In this document: positions 34,550 through 42,994 of the stretch, one piece after another
Layout: each line of letters opens with the position of its first letter
Position numbering within the stretch: position 1 is the first letter of the stretch
DNA from: Nonomuraea jabiensis
GTDB taxonomy: Bacteria; Actinomycetota; Actinomycetes; Streptosporangiales; Streptosporangiaceae
DNA: 64,000 bases
Direction of reading: 5' to 3'
Assembly (NCBI RefSeq): GCF_014204795.1
Contig: NZ_JACHMB010000001.1
Location: 9,126,501-9,190,500 of the forward strand
Notes under the pieces: generated by a model
Seen by the model: the letters and a program-made list of their open reading frames with translations, nothing else
What the model was told of the DNA's origin: nothing
Databases searched by the model: none
Translations under genes and position numbers: made by a program

Positions 34550-35569
34550 ATGCACATGTTCGTCGGCGGCTACTCCTGGGCCGAGACCCCGGCCCGCGGC
34601 CTGTCCGTCATCGGAGACGGAGGACTCGTGCGGTCCTTCACCGAGATCCCGCAGCCCTTCCATTGCACCTTGTCACCCTCCGGACACACGCTCTACGTGG
34701 CGAGCAACGTCCCGGAGGGGCGGATCCACGCGGTGACCGTGAGCGCCGACGGCACCCTGATCGAGCGGGCCTCGCAGCCCGCTGAGGGCGCGGGAACCGT
34801 GCACACCCTGGTGCACGACGGCCACCTCTTCGCGACCAACCACGACTCGGGCGAGGTCGTGGTCTTCCCCCTGGGCGAGGACGAAAGCCCGGGCCCGGTG
34901 TGTCAGGTGATTCGCCACACGGGGTCGGGCCCGAACTCTCTGAGCCAGCAGGGTCCGCACCCGCACATGACGCTGCCCGACCCCACGGGGAGCCGGCTGC
35001 TGGTGCCCGACAAGGGTACCGACTGGCTCCACGTCTATCGATGGGACGGCGCTCGCCTGTCGCCGCACAGCCAGGTGCACCTGGGCTCCGGCCACGGCCC
35101 GCGGCAGGCGGTTTTCCATCCCGGCGGGCGCCACCTCTATGTGGTGAACGAGCTCGTCTCCTCCGTCACGATCTGCGGCTACGAGCCTGCGAGTGGGGCG
35201 CTGTGGACCTGCGGGGCGGCCGCGACCCTCCCCGAGGGCGCCGACGGTTGGAACGCCCCGTCGGCGATCCTTCTCTCACCCGGTGGCGAGCACCTCTACG
35301 TGGCCAATCGCGGGCACGAGAGCATCGCCGTGCTCGAGGTGAAGGACGGCGGAGCCGTCCTGGAACCGGCGGGTTGGCTGCGGCTGGGGGAGGAGCCGTT
35401 GTCCGTGATGCCATGGGATCTTGCCTGGGACCCGGCGGGCCGCCTCAACGTCGCGAACCAGACGGCCGGGACGGTGCTGCCGCTGCCGGTCGATCCGGCG
35501 ACCGGCCTGCCGGAGCTCTCCGACGCCGCGATCAAAGTGCCGGATGCCGCGTTCCTGCTCTTCGGCTGA
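34550..35569 (+). CDS. Lactonase family seven-bladed beta-propeller (6-phosphogluconolactonase-like)
   Basis: The ATG at 34550 has GGAG seven bases upstream; 339 aa. Family blocks: HCTLSPSGHTLYVASN, SLSQQGPHPHMTLPDPTG, LGSGHGPRQAVFHPGGRHLYVVNELVSSV and LLSPGGEHLYVANRGHESIAVLEV. No signal peptide is seen. It follows the second dehydratase pair by 12 bp. Being in an AfsA cluster, it might act on the lactone product, but 6-phosphogluconolactone is the family's textbook substrate. Confidence 0.83.
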   Translation: MHMFVGGYSWAETPARGLSVIGDGGLVRSFTEIPQPFHCTLSPSGHTLYVASNVPEGRIHAVTVSADGTLIERASQPAEGAGTVHTLVHDGHLFATNHDSGEVVVFPLGEDESPGPVCQVIRHTGSGPNSLSQQGPHPHMTLPDPTGSRLLVPDKGTDWLHVYRWDGARLSPHSQVHLGSGHGPRQAVFHPGGRHLYVVNELVSSVTICGYEPASGALWTCGAAATLPEGADGWNAPSAILLSPGGEHLYVANRGHESIAVLEVKDGGAVLEPAGWLRLGEEPLSVMPWDLAWDPAGRLNVANQTAGTVLPLPVDPATGLPELSDAAIKVPDAAFLLFG

Positions 35570-35572
35570 CCC

Positions 35573-36229
35573 TCACTCCTGCCGCTCCGCGCCGGCCTGG
35601 AAGACGGCCTCCCCGAAAAGGCGGACGGTCTCGGCTTCTTGTGCCAGCTTGCGGAGTGACGCGATGATCGAGTCACCGATCGCGGTCCAGACGACGATCG
35701 CTTCGGCCATGCTGTCCACGTTCTGGCGCGTCAGGACGGCGTCCACCTCCATCGCCGCCAGCCGGCCGACCGCGTCGGCATAGCGGTCAATCAGGACAAG
35801 ATAGTCGTCCTGCCCGAGGCGGCGCAGCGTCGCGAGGGCTTCGGCCAGTTGGAGCCGAGCCGGGTTGCGCGGTGAGACCTGCCAGTGGCGCTGGGCGAGC
35901 AGCTCGCTCACCCGGGCAGTGGCCCACTCCCACGCTTCGTCCGGCTCGTGCTCCTTACGTGTGGTGAGCGCGTACTGGGCTTTGCCCAGGCGTGCCAAGT
36001 CGCTCGCCTGGGCGTTCATCAACTCCAGCACCGTGCGGGTTGCGGCTATGGACAGCCCTCCGACCTCCACCAGTGCCCTGACGAGCTTGAGCCGGCGCAG
36101 GTGCGTCTCCTCATACTGAGCCTGGTTGAACTGGGTGCGCTCGCCGGCGGGCAGCAGGCCTTCGCGGAGGTAGTACTTGATCGTGGGGATGGGTACACCG
36201 CTCAGCTTGCTCAGCTCACCTATGCGCAC
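35573..36229 (-). CDS. MerR family transcriptional regulator
   Basis: Start GTG at 36229 (MRIGELSKLSGVPIPTIKYYLREGLLP) gives 218 aa. The MerR HTH is residues 1-70 (IPTIKYYLREGLL, HLRRLKLVRALVEVGGLSIAATR). The C-terminal half is helical with no Cys pair, so a metal sensor is unlikely; a drug or metabolite is more probable. It is divergent in orientation to the MMPL gene and 65 bp from the MFS pump that it likely controls. Confidence 0.85.
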   Translation of the reverse strand: MRIGELSKLSGVPIPTIKYYLREGLLPAGERTQFNQAQYEETHLRRLKLVRALVEVGGLSIAATRTVLELMNAQASDLARLGKAQYALTTRKEHEPDEAWEWATARVSELLAQRHWQVSPRNPARLQLAEALATLRRLGQDDYLVLIDRYADAVGRLAAMEVDAVLTRQNVDSMAEAIVVWTAIGDSIIASLRKLAQEAETVRLFGEAVFQAGAERQE

Positions 36230-36275
36230 GGTGGACCCCTCTCCATGGTGAAACCGCGGCGAACGTGCCAAGAAT

Positions 36276-36284
36276 AGATAGTGG
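36276..36284 (+). promoter_or_regulatory. Repeated motif AGATAGTGG, upstream of MerR
   Basis: AGATAGTGG lies 47 bases upstream of the MerR start. The same nine bases occur at 37747-37755 in the MFS/MMPL gap. A shared MerR binding element is inferred. Confidence 0.35.
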
Positions 36285-36293
36285 CACTTGAGC

Positions 36294-37712
36294 CTAGCCA
36301 CTTACGGTGGGGCTCAGCGGGGCCTCCATGCTCGACTCGGCCACAGCGGGGAGCGGGCGAGGCACCAGGATCGCAGCGATGGCGCCGAGCAGCACGATCG
36401 CGGTCCCGGCCCACAACGCCGGGCGCAGACCCGCCACGAAGGGTTCGGGGGAACTGTAGCTTCCCGTCGCGGCGAACACCGCCGACAACACGGCCACGCC
36501 CAGGACGACGCCGAACTGCCGCATCGCGTTGTTGACTCCGGAGGCCAGTCCTTCCTCGTCCTTGGAGACGAAGTCCATGGTCACGCGGGCGGCCAGGGCG
36601 AAGAACAGGCCCATGCCGACGCCGGCCACCACCATGCCGGGCAGCAGCATGCCGTACGGGACCTCTCGCGTGGAGACGACCGCGAACCAGGCCAGCGCCG
36701 CCGCCTGCAGCAACGCCCCCGCCGTCAGCAGCCGTCGCGGCCCGATCCGATCACCGAACATGCCCGCCAGGGGCGCCACGAGCAGCGGCATCATGGTCCA
36801 CGGCAAGGTCATCGCGCCGGCCCGCAGTGGCGAGTGGCCCAGGGCGTTCTGCAGAAACTGGGTCAGCAGGAAGACGGCGCCGAACATGCCGCCCTGGACC
36901 AGCAGCGCGACCGCGTTGGACAGGGTGAAGCCACGGCTGCGGAACAAGCGCGGGGGGATGATGGGGAAGACGGCGCGCTGCTCCCACCAGACGAAAGTGC
37001 CCAGGACCGCGAGGCCGGCGAGGATGGGAAGCACCACCTGCGCGTGCAGCCAGCCGAGCTGGACGCTGCGGATCAGACCGTACACGACGCCGAAAAGGCC
37101 GGCCGTGACGAGGAGTGTGCCGCGGACGTCCAGGCGGTCGTGCGCGCCCCGGCTCCGGCTCAGCAGCCGTACGGCGAGCGGCGCGAGCACCAGCCCGATC
37201 GGCACGTTGATCCAGAACACCCAATGCCAGTCGCCGTACTCGACCACCAGCCCGCCGATCCAGGGCCCCAGGGCGATGCCCAGGCCGCTCATGCCGCCGA
37301 AGCCCGCCATCGCCAGACCGCGCCTGCCCGGCGACACCGCCATCACGACGAGGGTGAGGGCGAGGGGGAAAATCAGCGCGGCGCCGATGCCCTGGACGGC
37401 GCGGGCGGCGATCAGCACGCCGACGGATCCGGCCGAGGCGGCGACGGCGGAGGCGAGGGCGAACACCAGCAGCCCGGTCACGAAGACCCGCCGCCGCCCG
37501 AAGCGATCGCCGAGGACTGCCGCGGTGAGCAGGCAGACCGCATAGGTGAGGGTGTAGGAGTTCACTGTCCACTCCAGGCCCTCGAGGGAGGCACGGAACT
37601 GCCGTTGGATCGTGGGCAGGGCCGTGGTGACGACGAGGTTGTCCAGGGCGGTCATGAAAGCCGCCACCCCGGCGATCAAGAATGTGGCGACTGCGCCGCC
37701 GCGTGAGCTCAT
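36294..37712 (-). CDS. MFS transporter, DHA2/EmrB-QacA type
   Basis: A 472-aa drug-resistance transporter. MTALDNLVVTTALPTIQRQF (motif D1-like), LGDRFGRRRVFVTGLL (motif A) and GIGAALIFPLALTLVV (motif C-like) are seen, with about 14 hydrophobic stretches. It probably exports the cluster product or provides self-resistance. It is downstream of a promoter region shared with the MMPL gene. Confidence 0.9.
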   Translation of the reverse strand: MSSRGGAVATFLIAGVAAFMTALDNLVVTTALPTIQRQFRASLEGLEWTVNSYTLTYAVCLLTAAVLGDRFGRRRVFVTGLLVFALASAVAASAGSVGVLIAARAVQGIGAALIFPLALTLVVMAVSPGRRGLAMAGFGGMSGLGIALGPWIGGLVVEYGDWHWVFWINVPIGLVLAPLAVRLLSRSRGAHDRLDVRGTLLVTAGLFGVVYGLIRSVQLGWLHAQVVLPILAGLAVLGTFVWWEQRAVFPIIPPRLFRSRGFTLSNAVALLVQGGMFGAVFLLTQFLQNALGHSPLRAGAMTLPWTMMPLLVAPLAGMFGDRIGPRRLLTAGALLQAAALAWFAVVSTREVPYGMLLPGMVVAGVGMGLFFALAARVTMDFVSKDEEGLASGVNNAMRQFGVVLGVAVLSAVFAATGSYSSPEPFVAGLRPALWAGTAIVLLGAIAAILVPRPLPAVAESSMEAPLSPTVSG

Positions 37713-37738
37713 GACGGTCCTCCAAGGGCCGTTGCGTC

Positions 37739-37755
37739 CTATCTACAGATAGTGG
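37739..37755. promoter_or_regulatory. CTATC-N5-GATAG-type operator in MFS/MMPL divergent gap
   Basis: The sequence CTATCTACAGATAGTGG contains inverted CTATC and GATAG arms and the AGATAGTGG word shared with 36276. GATAG recurs at 37754 onward (GGATAGTGATAC). It sits in the 106-bp gap between MFS and MMPL genes, fitting MerR control of both. Confidence 0.45.
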
Positions 37756-37818
37756 ATAGTGATACTCACGATAATTATGGATAGCAGAACTTTCTACTCT
37801 TGACTCTGGGAGTGGTTC

Positions 37819-39960
37819 ATGTTCAGGCTTCTGAGCACCTTCGTGGTCCGGCGGCGCCTCTGGATCGTGTTGGGCGCCCTCGTCTTCGCGATCGGCGCGG
37901 GCGGCTGGGGCGCCGGCGTCCTGGGGGCGCTGGGCGGCGGAGCGGGCTTCGACGATCCCGGCAGCGAGTCCGTCCACGCCGACAACCTGCTGGCCGGCCC
38001 TCTGGGCCGGTACGCGAACGACGTGGTGGTCCTCTACGAGAGCGACACCCTCACGGTGGACGATCCGAAGTTCGCCGAGCCCGTCCAGCGGGCGATCGCC
38101 TCCGTGCCCCGGGACGACATCGTGCGGCTGGAGTCCTTCTGGTCCACTCGGTCCGAGAGCTTCGTAGCTAAGGACCGGCATGCCACCTACGTCACGGTGC
38201 AGCTGAACTCCAGTGTCGATCAGGAGCGCGTGCAGATGCTCCGGGCGATTCAGGACAGCTTCAAGGCCGACGGGCTCACCGTGCGGTTCGGCGGTATCAC
38301 CTCGATGACCGACCAGGTCAACCGTCAGACCATGCGGGATCTGCTCTTCGCGGAGGCACTGTCCATCCCGATTCTCCTGATCCTGCTGGTGATCATCTTC
38401 CGTAGCCTGCTGGCCGCCGCCCTTCCGCTGCTCATCGGCATCATCGCGGCGCTGGGTTCGCTCGCTGTGCTCCGGGTGGTCACTTTCTTCGCCGACATTT
38501 CCACTTTTGCCATCCAGGTGGTCACCATCCTGGGGCTAGGCCTGGCCATCGACTATGCGCTCCTCATGGTCACCCGATTCCGTGAAGAGGTGGGCCGGGG
38601 CCAGTCCGTGGACCAGGCGGTCCAGCGGACCGTGGCCGTCGCCGGCCGTACGATCATGTTCTCCGGCATCGTGGTGGCGATCTCGCTGGCCGGATTGACG
38701 CTTTTCCCCTCCAGGTTCCTGCTGTCGATGGGTTACGCGGGGGCCGGCGTGACGTTGCTGGCCGTGCTGGCTTCGCTGACCGTGCTGCCCGCGATGCTCC
38801 GCATCGGAGGTCGCCGGCTTGCCGGCCGCGCCAGTGCGCTACCCGCCCCGCCCGAACTGGGGCGCTGGTACCGGGTCGCCCATGCGGTGATGCGGCGGCC
38901 ACTGGTGAGCACAGTGGGCATCGTGACCGTGCTCGTGGTGCTCGGCCTGCCGTTCCTGGGCGTCAACTGGGCCCGTCCGGCCGACTGGGTGCTGCCCTCC
39001 TCCGCTGACGCCCGTGTGGTCACCCAGGAGATGGCGGCACGCTTCGACGCGGACCCGGGCAAGCTGATGACGGTGGTCGTGGAGTCTGCGCCGGACCGCG
39101 CGGCGCTCGACGGCTATGCCAGGCAACTCGACGCGGTGGGCGGCGTCCACAGCGCGAGCGTCACCGGTGTTCGGGGCGGCCAGGCGCGCGTGACGCTGAA
39201 CTACTCGATCGACCCGATGTCACGCGAGGCCCGCCGGATGGTGGAGGAGCTGCGTGCTGTCGCCCCGCCCTCGGGCGCGACGAGCTTGGTCACCGGCATG
39301 CCCGCATCACGGGTCGACATCGTCGACATGGTCATCTCGAGGATGCCGTGGATGGCGCTGTTCGTCGCAGTGGTCTCCTTCGTGGTGCTCTTCCTGGCCT
39401 TCGGCTCGGTCCTGCTACCCCTGAAGTCCGTGGTGCTCAACCTGCTGTCCCTGTCGGCGTCGTTCGGAGCGATCAAGCTGATCTTCCAGGACGGCTGGCT
39501 CTCCGGCGTGCTGGGGTTCGACCCGATCGGAGCGGTGGATGTGAACTTCCCGGTGCTGATCGTGGCCATCGCCTTCGGCCTGGCCATGGACTACGAGGTC
39601 TTCCTGCTTTCGCGTATCCGCGAGCATTGGGTGCTCACGGGCGATCCCGTCGAGTCGGTGGCGGTGGGCGTGCAGCGCACCGCCAAGATCATCACGAGTG
39701 CGGCACTCCTCGTCGTGGTCGTCGTCGGTGGCTTCACCATCTCCGGCATCGCCTTCATGAAGATGGCCGGGATCGGCCTGGTGATCGCGGTCGTCGTGGA
39801 CGCCACGATCGTCCGGATGCTGCTGGTTCCCGCGACCATGCGGCTTCTCGGCCCGTGGGCCTGGTGGTCGCCGCGAAGCCTGGCGCGTCTGTGGAGCCGG
39901 TACGGCGTACGTGAAGGAGAGGCGGCTTCTCGCGACAGGCAACTTCCGGCGGAAGTGTAA
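37819..39960 (+). CDS. MMPL family RND transporter
   Basis: A 713-aa protein with two RND repeats. Large extracellular loops lie between TM1-2 and TM7-8, and hydrophobic clusters occur around residues 190-340 and 500-690. GLGLAIDYALLMVTRFREE and FGLAMDYEVFLLSRIREH are the two central proton-relay motifs (each with Asp-Tyr). MMPL proteins export lipids and polyketide-like molecules, so it may export the product of the condensing system. The ATG follows GGGAG at a short distance. Confidence 0.93.
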   Translation: MFRLLSTFVVRRRLWIVLGALVFAIGAGGWGAGVLGALGGGAGFDDPGSESVHADNLLAGPLGRYANDVVVLYESDTLTVDDPKFAEPVQRAIASVPRDDIVRLESFWSTRSESFVAKDRHATYVTVQLNSSVDQERVQMLRAIQDSFKADGLTVRFGGITSMTDQVNRQTMRDLLFAEALSIPILLILLVIIFRSLLAAALPLLIGIIAALGSLAVLRVVTFFADISTFAIQVVTILGLGLAIDYALLMVTRFREEVGRGQSVDQAVQRTVAVAGRTIMFSGIVVAISLAGLTLFPSRFLLSMGYAGAGVTLLAVLASLTVLPAMLRIGGRRLAGRASALPAPPELGRWYRVAHAVMRRPLVSTVGIVTVLVVLGLPFLGVNWARPADWVLPSSADARVVTQEMAARFDADPGKLMTVVVESAPDRAALDGYARQLDAVGGVHSASVTGVRGGQARVTLNYSIDPMSREARRMVEELRAVAPPSGATSLVTGMPASRVDIVDMVISRMPWMALFVAVVSFVVLFLAFGSVLLPLKSVVLNLLSLSASFGAIKLIFQDGWLSGVLGFDPIGAVDVNFPVLIVAIAFGLAMDYEVFLLSRIREHWVLTGDPVESVAVGVQRTAKIITSAALLVVVVVGGFTISGIAFMKMAGIGLVIAVVVDATIVRMLLVPATMRLLGPWAWWSPRSLARLWSRYGVREGEAASRDRQLPAEV

Positions 39961-40036
39961 GGCATGCGCCAGAATGCCATTCCAATTAACATGAAAGGCG
40001 AAATGAATAATTAACCTTCCATAAATGGGTTATACA

Positions 40037-40066
40037 TTGCATAAAGCTGGCGCGAAGTCGTACAGT
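40037..40066 (+). promoter_or_regulatory. Promoter of the kinase-regulator operon
   Basis: TTGCAT (40037-40042), 18-base spacer, TACAGT (40061-40066), inside an unusually A/T-rich 183-bp gap. Confidence 0.5.
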
Positions 40067-40143
40067 GTTCACAGGGCCATCGGTTGATTCCGCTGATCGG
40101 GGGATTTGGCCCGAATGATCCTCTGTCGCTATCCCGGGGGAAT

Positions 40144-40965
40144 ATGGTGAAGCGATTTGAATGCACGACACTTCCCAGTCCGGACGAGATCTTCTCAACT
40201 CGCATATCCGGAATACCGCGCGATTGCCAGCCAGACGGTCAGGCACCGGCGAGTACGCCCGGACCTGCCGAGCAGCCGTCGACGGCCTGCGCTGAACACA
40301 GATCGTTATCCGACCTTCTGTTGAGCGCGCTGGCGAGCGTGTCGCGCACCGCTCGGGCCGCCGAGCACCAACGGCTCGCGAGAGAGCTCCACGATCGCGT
40401 CGGTGCCGGCATCAGCTTGGCGCTGCGCAGATTGGAGCTGTACGAGACCCGCCACGGCAGACCGGAGAGCCGACCAGAGCTGAGCGACATCCGGCGTGCG
40501 CTGGAAGAGAGCTATCACCAGACGCGGCTGCTGGTCGCCGGTCTGCGGCCGCGAGAGATCGAGACGACCATCGAGCTGGCGCTGAAGGATTTCATCAGCA
40601 AAGCGGAGCCGTACTGCGATGTCGAGCTCACCGTTCGCGGCGACGAATCGCTGCTTTCGGCTCACTACCGAGACCAGATCTTCATGGTGATGCGCGAAGG
40701 CCTGCGCAATGCCTTCGCGCATGCCCGGGCCAACCGCGTGACCGCCGTTCTGGACATCGCGCCCGGCCGGGTCTCGGCAGTCGTCGAGGACGACGGAGTA
40801 GGCCTGGCTTGCGAGATACCCCGCCAGGCCGGCGGCCTGATCTCGATGCGGGCCCGCGTCGAGGCTCTGGAGGGGACCTTTGAGATCACCGGTCCCCGGG
40901 CCGCAGGATGCCTGATCCGTATCCACATCCCTCTCCTGGACCCGTATGGCCACCACGCCCGCTAA
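40144..40965 (+). CDS. Cytoplasmic sensor histidine kinase, NarL-type
   Basis: Start ATG 40144 (or GTG 40147, better spaced from GGGGG) gives 273 aa. The dimerisation/phosphoacceptor helix is RLARELHDRVGAGISLALRRL with His83. The ATPase domain has REGLRNAFAHARANRV (N box) and VVEDDGVGL (G1). No membrane segments and no sensor domain beyond about 60 N-terminal residues are seen. It overlaps the regulator gene by 20 nt, so a cytosolic signal is expected. The signal is unknown. Confidence 0.88.
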   Translation: MVKRFECTTLPSPDEIFSTRISGIPRDCQPDGQAPASTPGPAEQPSTACAEHRSLSDLLLSALASVSRTARAAEHQRLARELHDRVGAGISLALRRLELYETRHGRPESRPELSDIRRALEESYHQTRLLVAGLRPREIETTIELALKDFISKAEPYCDVELTVRGDESLLSAHYRDQIFMVMREGLRNAFAHARANRVTAVLDIAPGRVSAVVEDDGVGLACEIPRQAGGLISMRARVEALEGTFEITGPRAAGCLIRIHIPLLDPYGHHAR

Positions 40966-41842
40966 CCCCATCAGAGTGCTCATCGCAGATGATCACACGT
41001 TGCTGCGGCACGCATTACGGGACATGCTCGACGACGAGCCTGACATCCATGTGGTGGCGGAGGCCGCGGACGGCGCCGACCTGCTGTCCGCGACCGCTCA
41101 GGTCCGCCCCCATGTCGTGCTGCTCGACGTGGAAATGCCGGGACACGTGCCCTCATACGCCATCCCGCGCCTGTTGCGGGTCCGTCCCCAACCCAAGTTG
41201 ATCGTGGTCAGCATGCACGACGATCCGCGTCTGGTCCAGGAGATGATCAAACTCGGCGTCCGCGGCTATCTCCACAAGGCCGTCGCACGCCACGACCTGC
41301 TCATGGCCATCCGAAGCGTGCACCGCAGCCGGCACGGGGTCACCGTTCTGCTGTCCAAAGCCCTTTCCTGGAACATGCCTCCCGACTCTCCCACCGGTGT
41401 GCTCACCGAGCGGGAACAGGAGGTGCTGTCGCTGGTCGCGCTCGCTCTCAGCAACCGCCAGATCGCCGCCCAGTTGTCCATCACCGAGGGCACGGTCAAA
41501 CGGCATCTGCGCAACGTGTTCGGCAAGCTCGGCGCGGTCTCGCGGATCGACGCCGTCAACAAGGCGAGCAAGTTGCCCATCGCCCTGTCCGGCTCGACGC
41601 CGCTCTTGCCCTCGCCGGGCGAAACCCTGTCCGAACCGCCCCCGATTCAGCCCGCATCGGGCGAAACCCCATCCGACGCCGCCCCACCGTCCCGGGCGAC
41701 AGCCTGGACGCAGAGCCATGACAGGAGATCCCATGCGAGCGCTCCTCCGCCGCGTGCTCGGCCTGCACCGGATGCTTACGATTTTCTGCGGCATGCTGAT
41801 TGCGCTGGCCGTGGCCTGCCTCGTCGGCCTGATCGTCGATGA
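40946..41842 (+). CDS. LuxR/NarL response regulator with long C-terminal tail
   Basis: The 298-aa product has a receiver domain (LIADDHTLLRHAL, phospho-Asp61 in VLLDVEMPG) and a LuxR HTH (LTEREQEVLSLVALALSNRQIAAQL, TVKRHLRNVFGKLG, about 152-196). After the HTH comes a roughly 90-residue Pro/Ser-rich tail with near repeats (SPGETLSEPPP, ASGETPSDAAPP). This tail overlaps the next gene by 110 nt and looks odd for this family, so the last part could come from a lost stop codon. Confidence 0.85.
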   Translation: MATTPANPIRVLIADDHTLLRHALRDMLDDEPDIHVVAEAADGADLLSATAQVRPHVVLLDVEMPGHVPSYAIPRLLRVRPQPKLIVVSMHDDPRLVQEMIKLGVRGYLHKAVARHDLLMAIRSVHRSRHGVTVLLSKALSWNMPPDSPTGVLTEREQEVLSLVALALSNRQIAAQLSITEGTVKRHLRNVFGKLGAVSRIDAVNKASKLPIALSGSTPLLPSPGETLSEPPPIQPASGETPSDAAPPSRATAWTQSHDRRSHASAPPPRARPAPDAYDFLRHADCAGRGLPRRPDRR

Positions 41843-42680
41843 CCGCACACTTCTCGGGGCGCCGGTGTGGCTGAAGCCGTTCAAGTTCGCCGTCTCGTTC
41901 GGCGTCTACTCCCTGACGCTGGCCTGGCTGCTGACCCTGCTGAGCCGAGCCTCGACGCTCGCCAAACGGCTCGGCGACGTGATCGCGTTCATGAGCATGG
42001 TGGGAGTCGGTCTCATCACGGTCCAGGCGGCGCGGGGACGGCAGAGTCATTTCAACGTGAGCACCCCTGGGGATGCGGCGATCTTCGGCCTCATGGGATC
42101 CCTGGTCACGGCCCTGTGGGTGATCACCATCGTCATCACCGGTCTGGTGCTCCTGCAGCGGTTCGGCGACAGGCCCACGACCTCGGCGCTTCGCTTCGGG
42201 CTCGTGCTGTGCGTCATGGGCATGGCCGAGGCCTATTTCATGGTGGGAACCACCTCCAATGCCGGGGGCATCTCCGGCGCGCACAGCGTGGGCGTCCCCG
42301 ACGGCGGGCCGGGGCTGCCGATCGTCGGCTGGAGCACCACGGGCGGCGACCTGCGCGTGGCCCACTTCGTCGGGCTGCACGCCCTGCAGGCCGTACCTCT
42401 CCTACTCGTGGGCATGCGGGCACTGAGCAAAAGGCTGCCCGTTCTCGGCGACGAGGGTGTGCGCCTGGGGCTGGTCAGGGTGGCGGGCGCCGGATTCGGC
42501 GGGATGATCGTGCTGCTCACCTGGCAGGCGCTCAAGGGCGAGCCGTTGATCTACCCCGACTCGACCACCATGGCCGCTTTCACCGCCCTGGTGGCGACCA
42601 TCGCGGTGGCGGCCTCGGCAGTGATCGTCTCAGGGACTCGGCGCGTCCGCACCCGTCCCAGCCTGAATCTTCTTACCTGA
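41733..42680 (+). CDS. Integral membrane protein, function unknown
   Basis: The ATG at 41733 follows AGGAG by five bases and gives 315 aa. About eight hydrophobic helices are visible (MLTIFCGMLIALAVACLVGLI, AVSFGVYSLTLAWLLTLL and others). Conserved-looking polar text includes VWLKPFKFAVS, GDLRVAHFVGLHALQAVPLLL and WQALKGEPLIYPD. The pattern resembles uncharacterised actinobacterial membrane proteins. It is probably part of the kinase-regulator operon, perhaps a transported or sensed system. Confidence 0.75.
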   Translation: MRALLRRVLGLHRMLTIFCGMLIALAVACLVGLIVDDRTLLGAPVWLKPFKFAVSFGVYSLTLAWLLTLLSRASTLAKRLGDVIAFMSMVGVGLITVQAARGRQSHFNVSTPGDAAIFGLMGSLVTALWVITIVITGLVLLQRFGDRPTTSALRFGLVLCVMGMAEAYFMVGTTSNAGGISGAHSVGVPDGGPGLPIVGWSTTGGDLRVAHFVGLHALQAVPLLLVGMRALSKRLPVLGDEGVRLGLVRVAGAGFGGMIVLLTWQALKGEPLIYPDSTTMAAFTALVATIAVAASAVIVSGTRRVRTRPSLNLLT

Positions 42681-42833
42681 GAGCGCCTGCGGACAATGTC
42701 GGCCGAATGCCTTCACTGTGCTGCGGGGGACCGGGACAAGGACGTCAAGTCTCGCGCTGCGTCGCAGGTCCGACACCACAGGTGCGATGCCTTCGGCAGC
42801 GGCCAGATACTAGTGATCGCGGCCGCGCCGCCG

Positions 42834-42899
42834 GATCTGTACGAGGCCACGCTCGCGGCCTGCGAACGACTGCTGGGCACCGGCCATCCGACAATGCGG
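42834..42899 (+). pseudogene. TPR-repeat scrap
   Basis: In the 314-bp gap after the membrane protein, one frame reads LYEATLAACERLLGTGHPT, which closely fits the tetratricopeptide unit of large actinomycete signalling proteins (YERTLADRERVLGPDHPDT style). No flanking repeat is open, so it is a relic. Confidence 0.45.
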
Positions 42900-42994
42900 G
42901 GGAGCTGGACGACCGTTGATGTTCGCCTCCGAGCTCTATGCACGTTGTGCCACATGTGTTCCGGTACGGCAGGATCTGGCCGGGGGTATGGACT

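Noticed and set aside
39961..39978. Terminator after the first MMPL gene
   Set aside because: GGCAT and ATGCC can pair, but the stem is only five bases and has no T-run.
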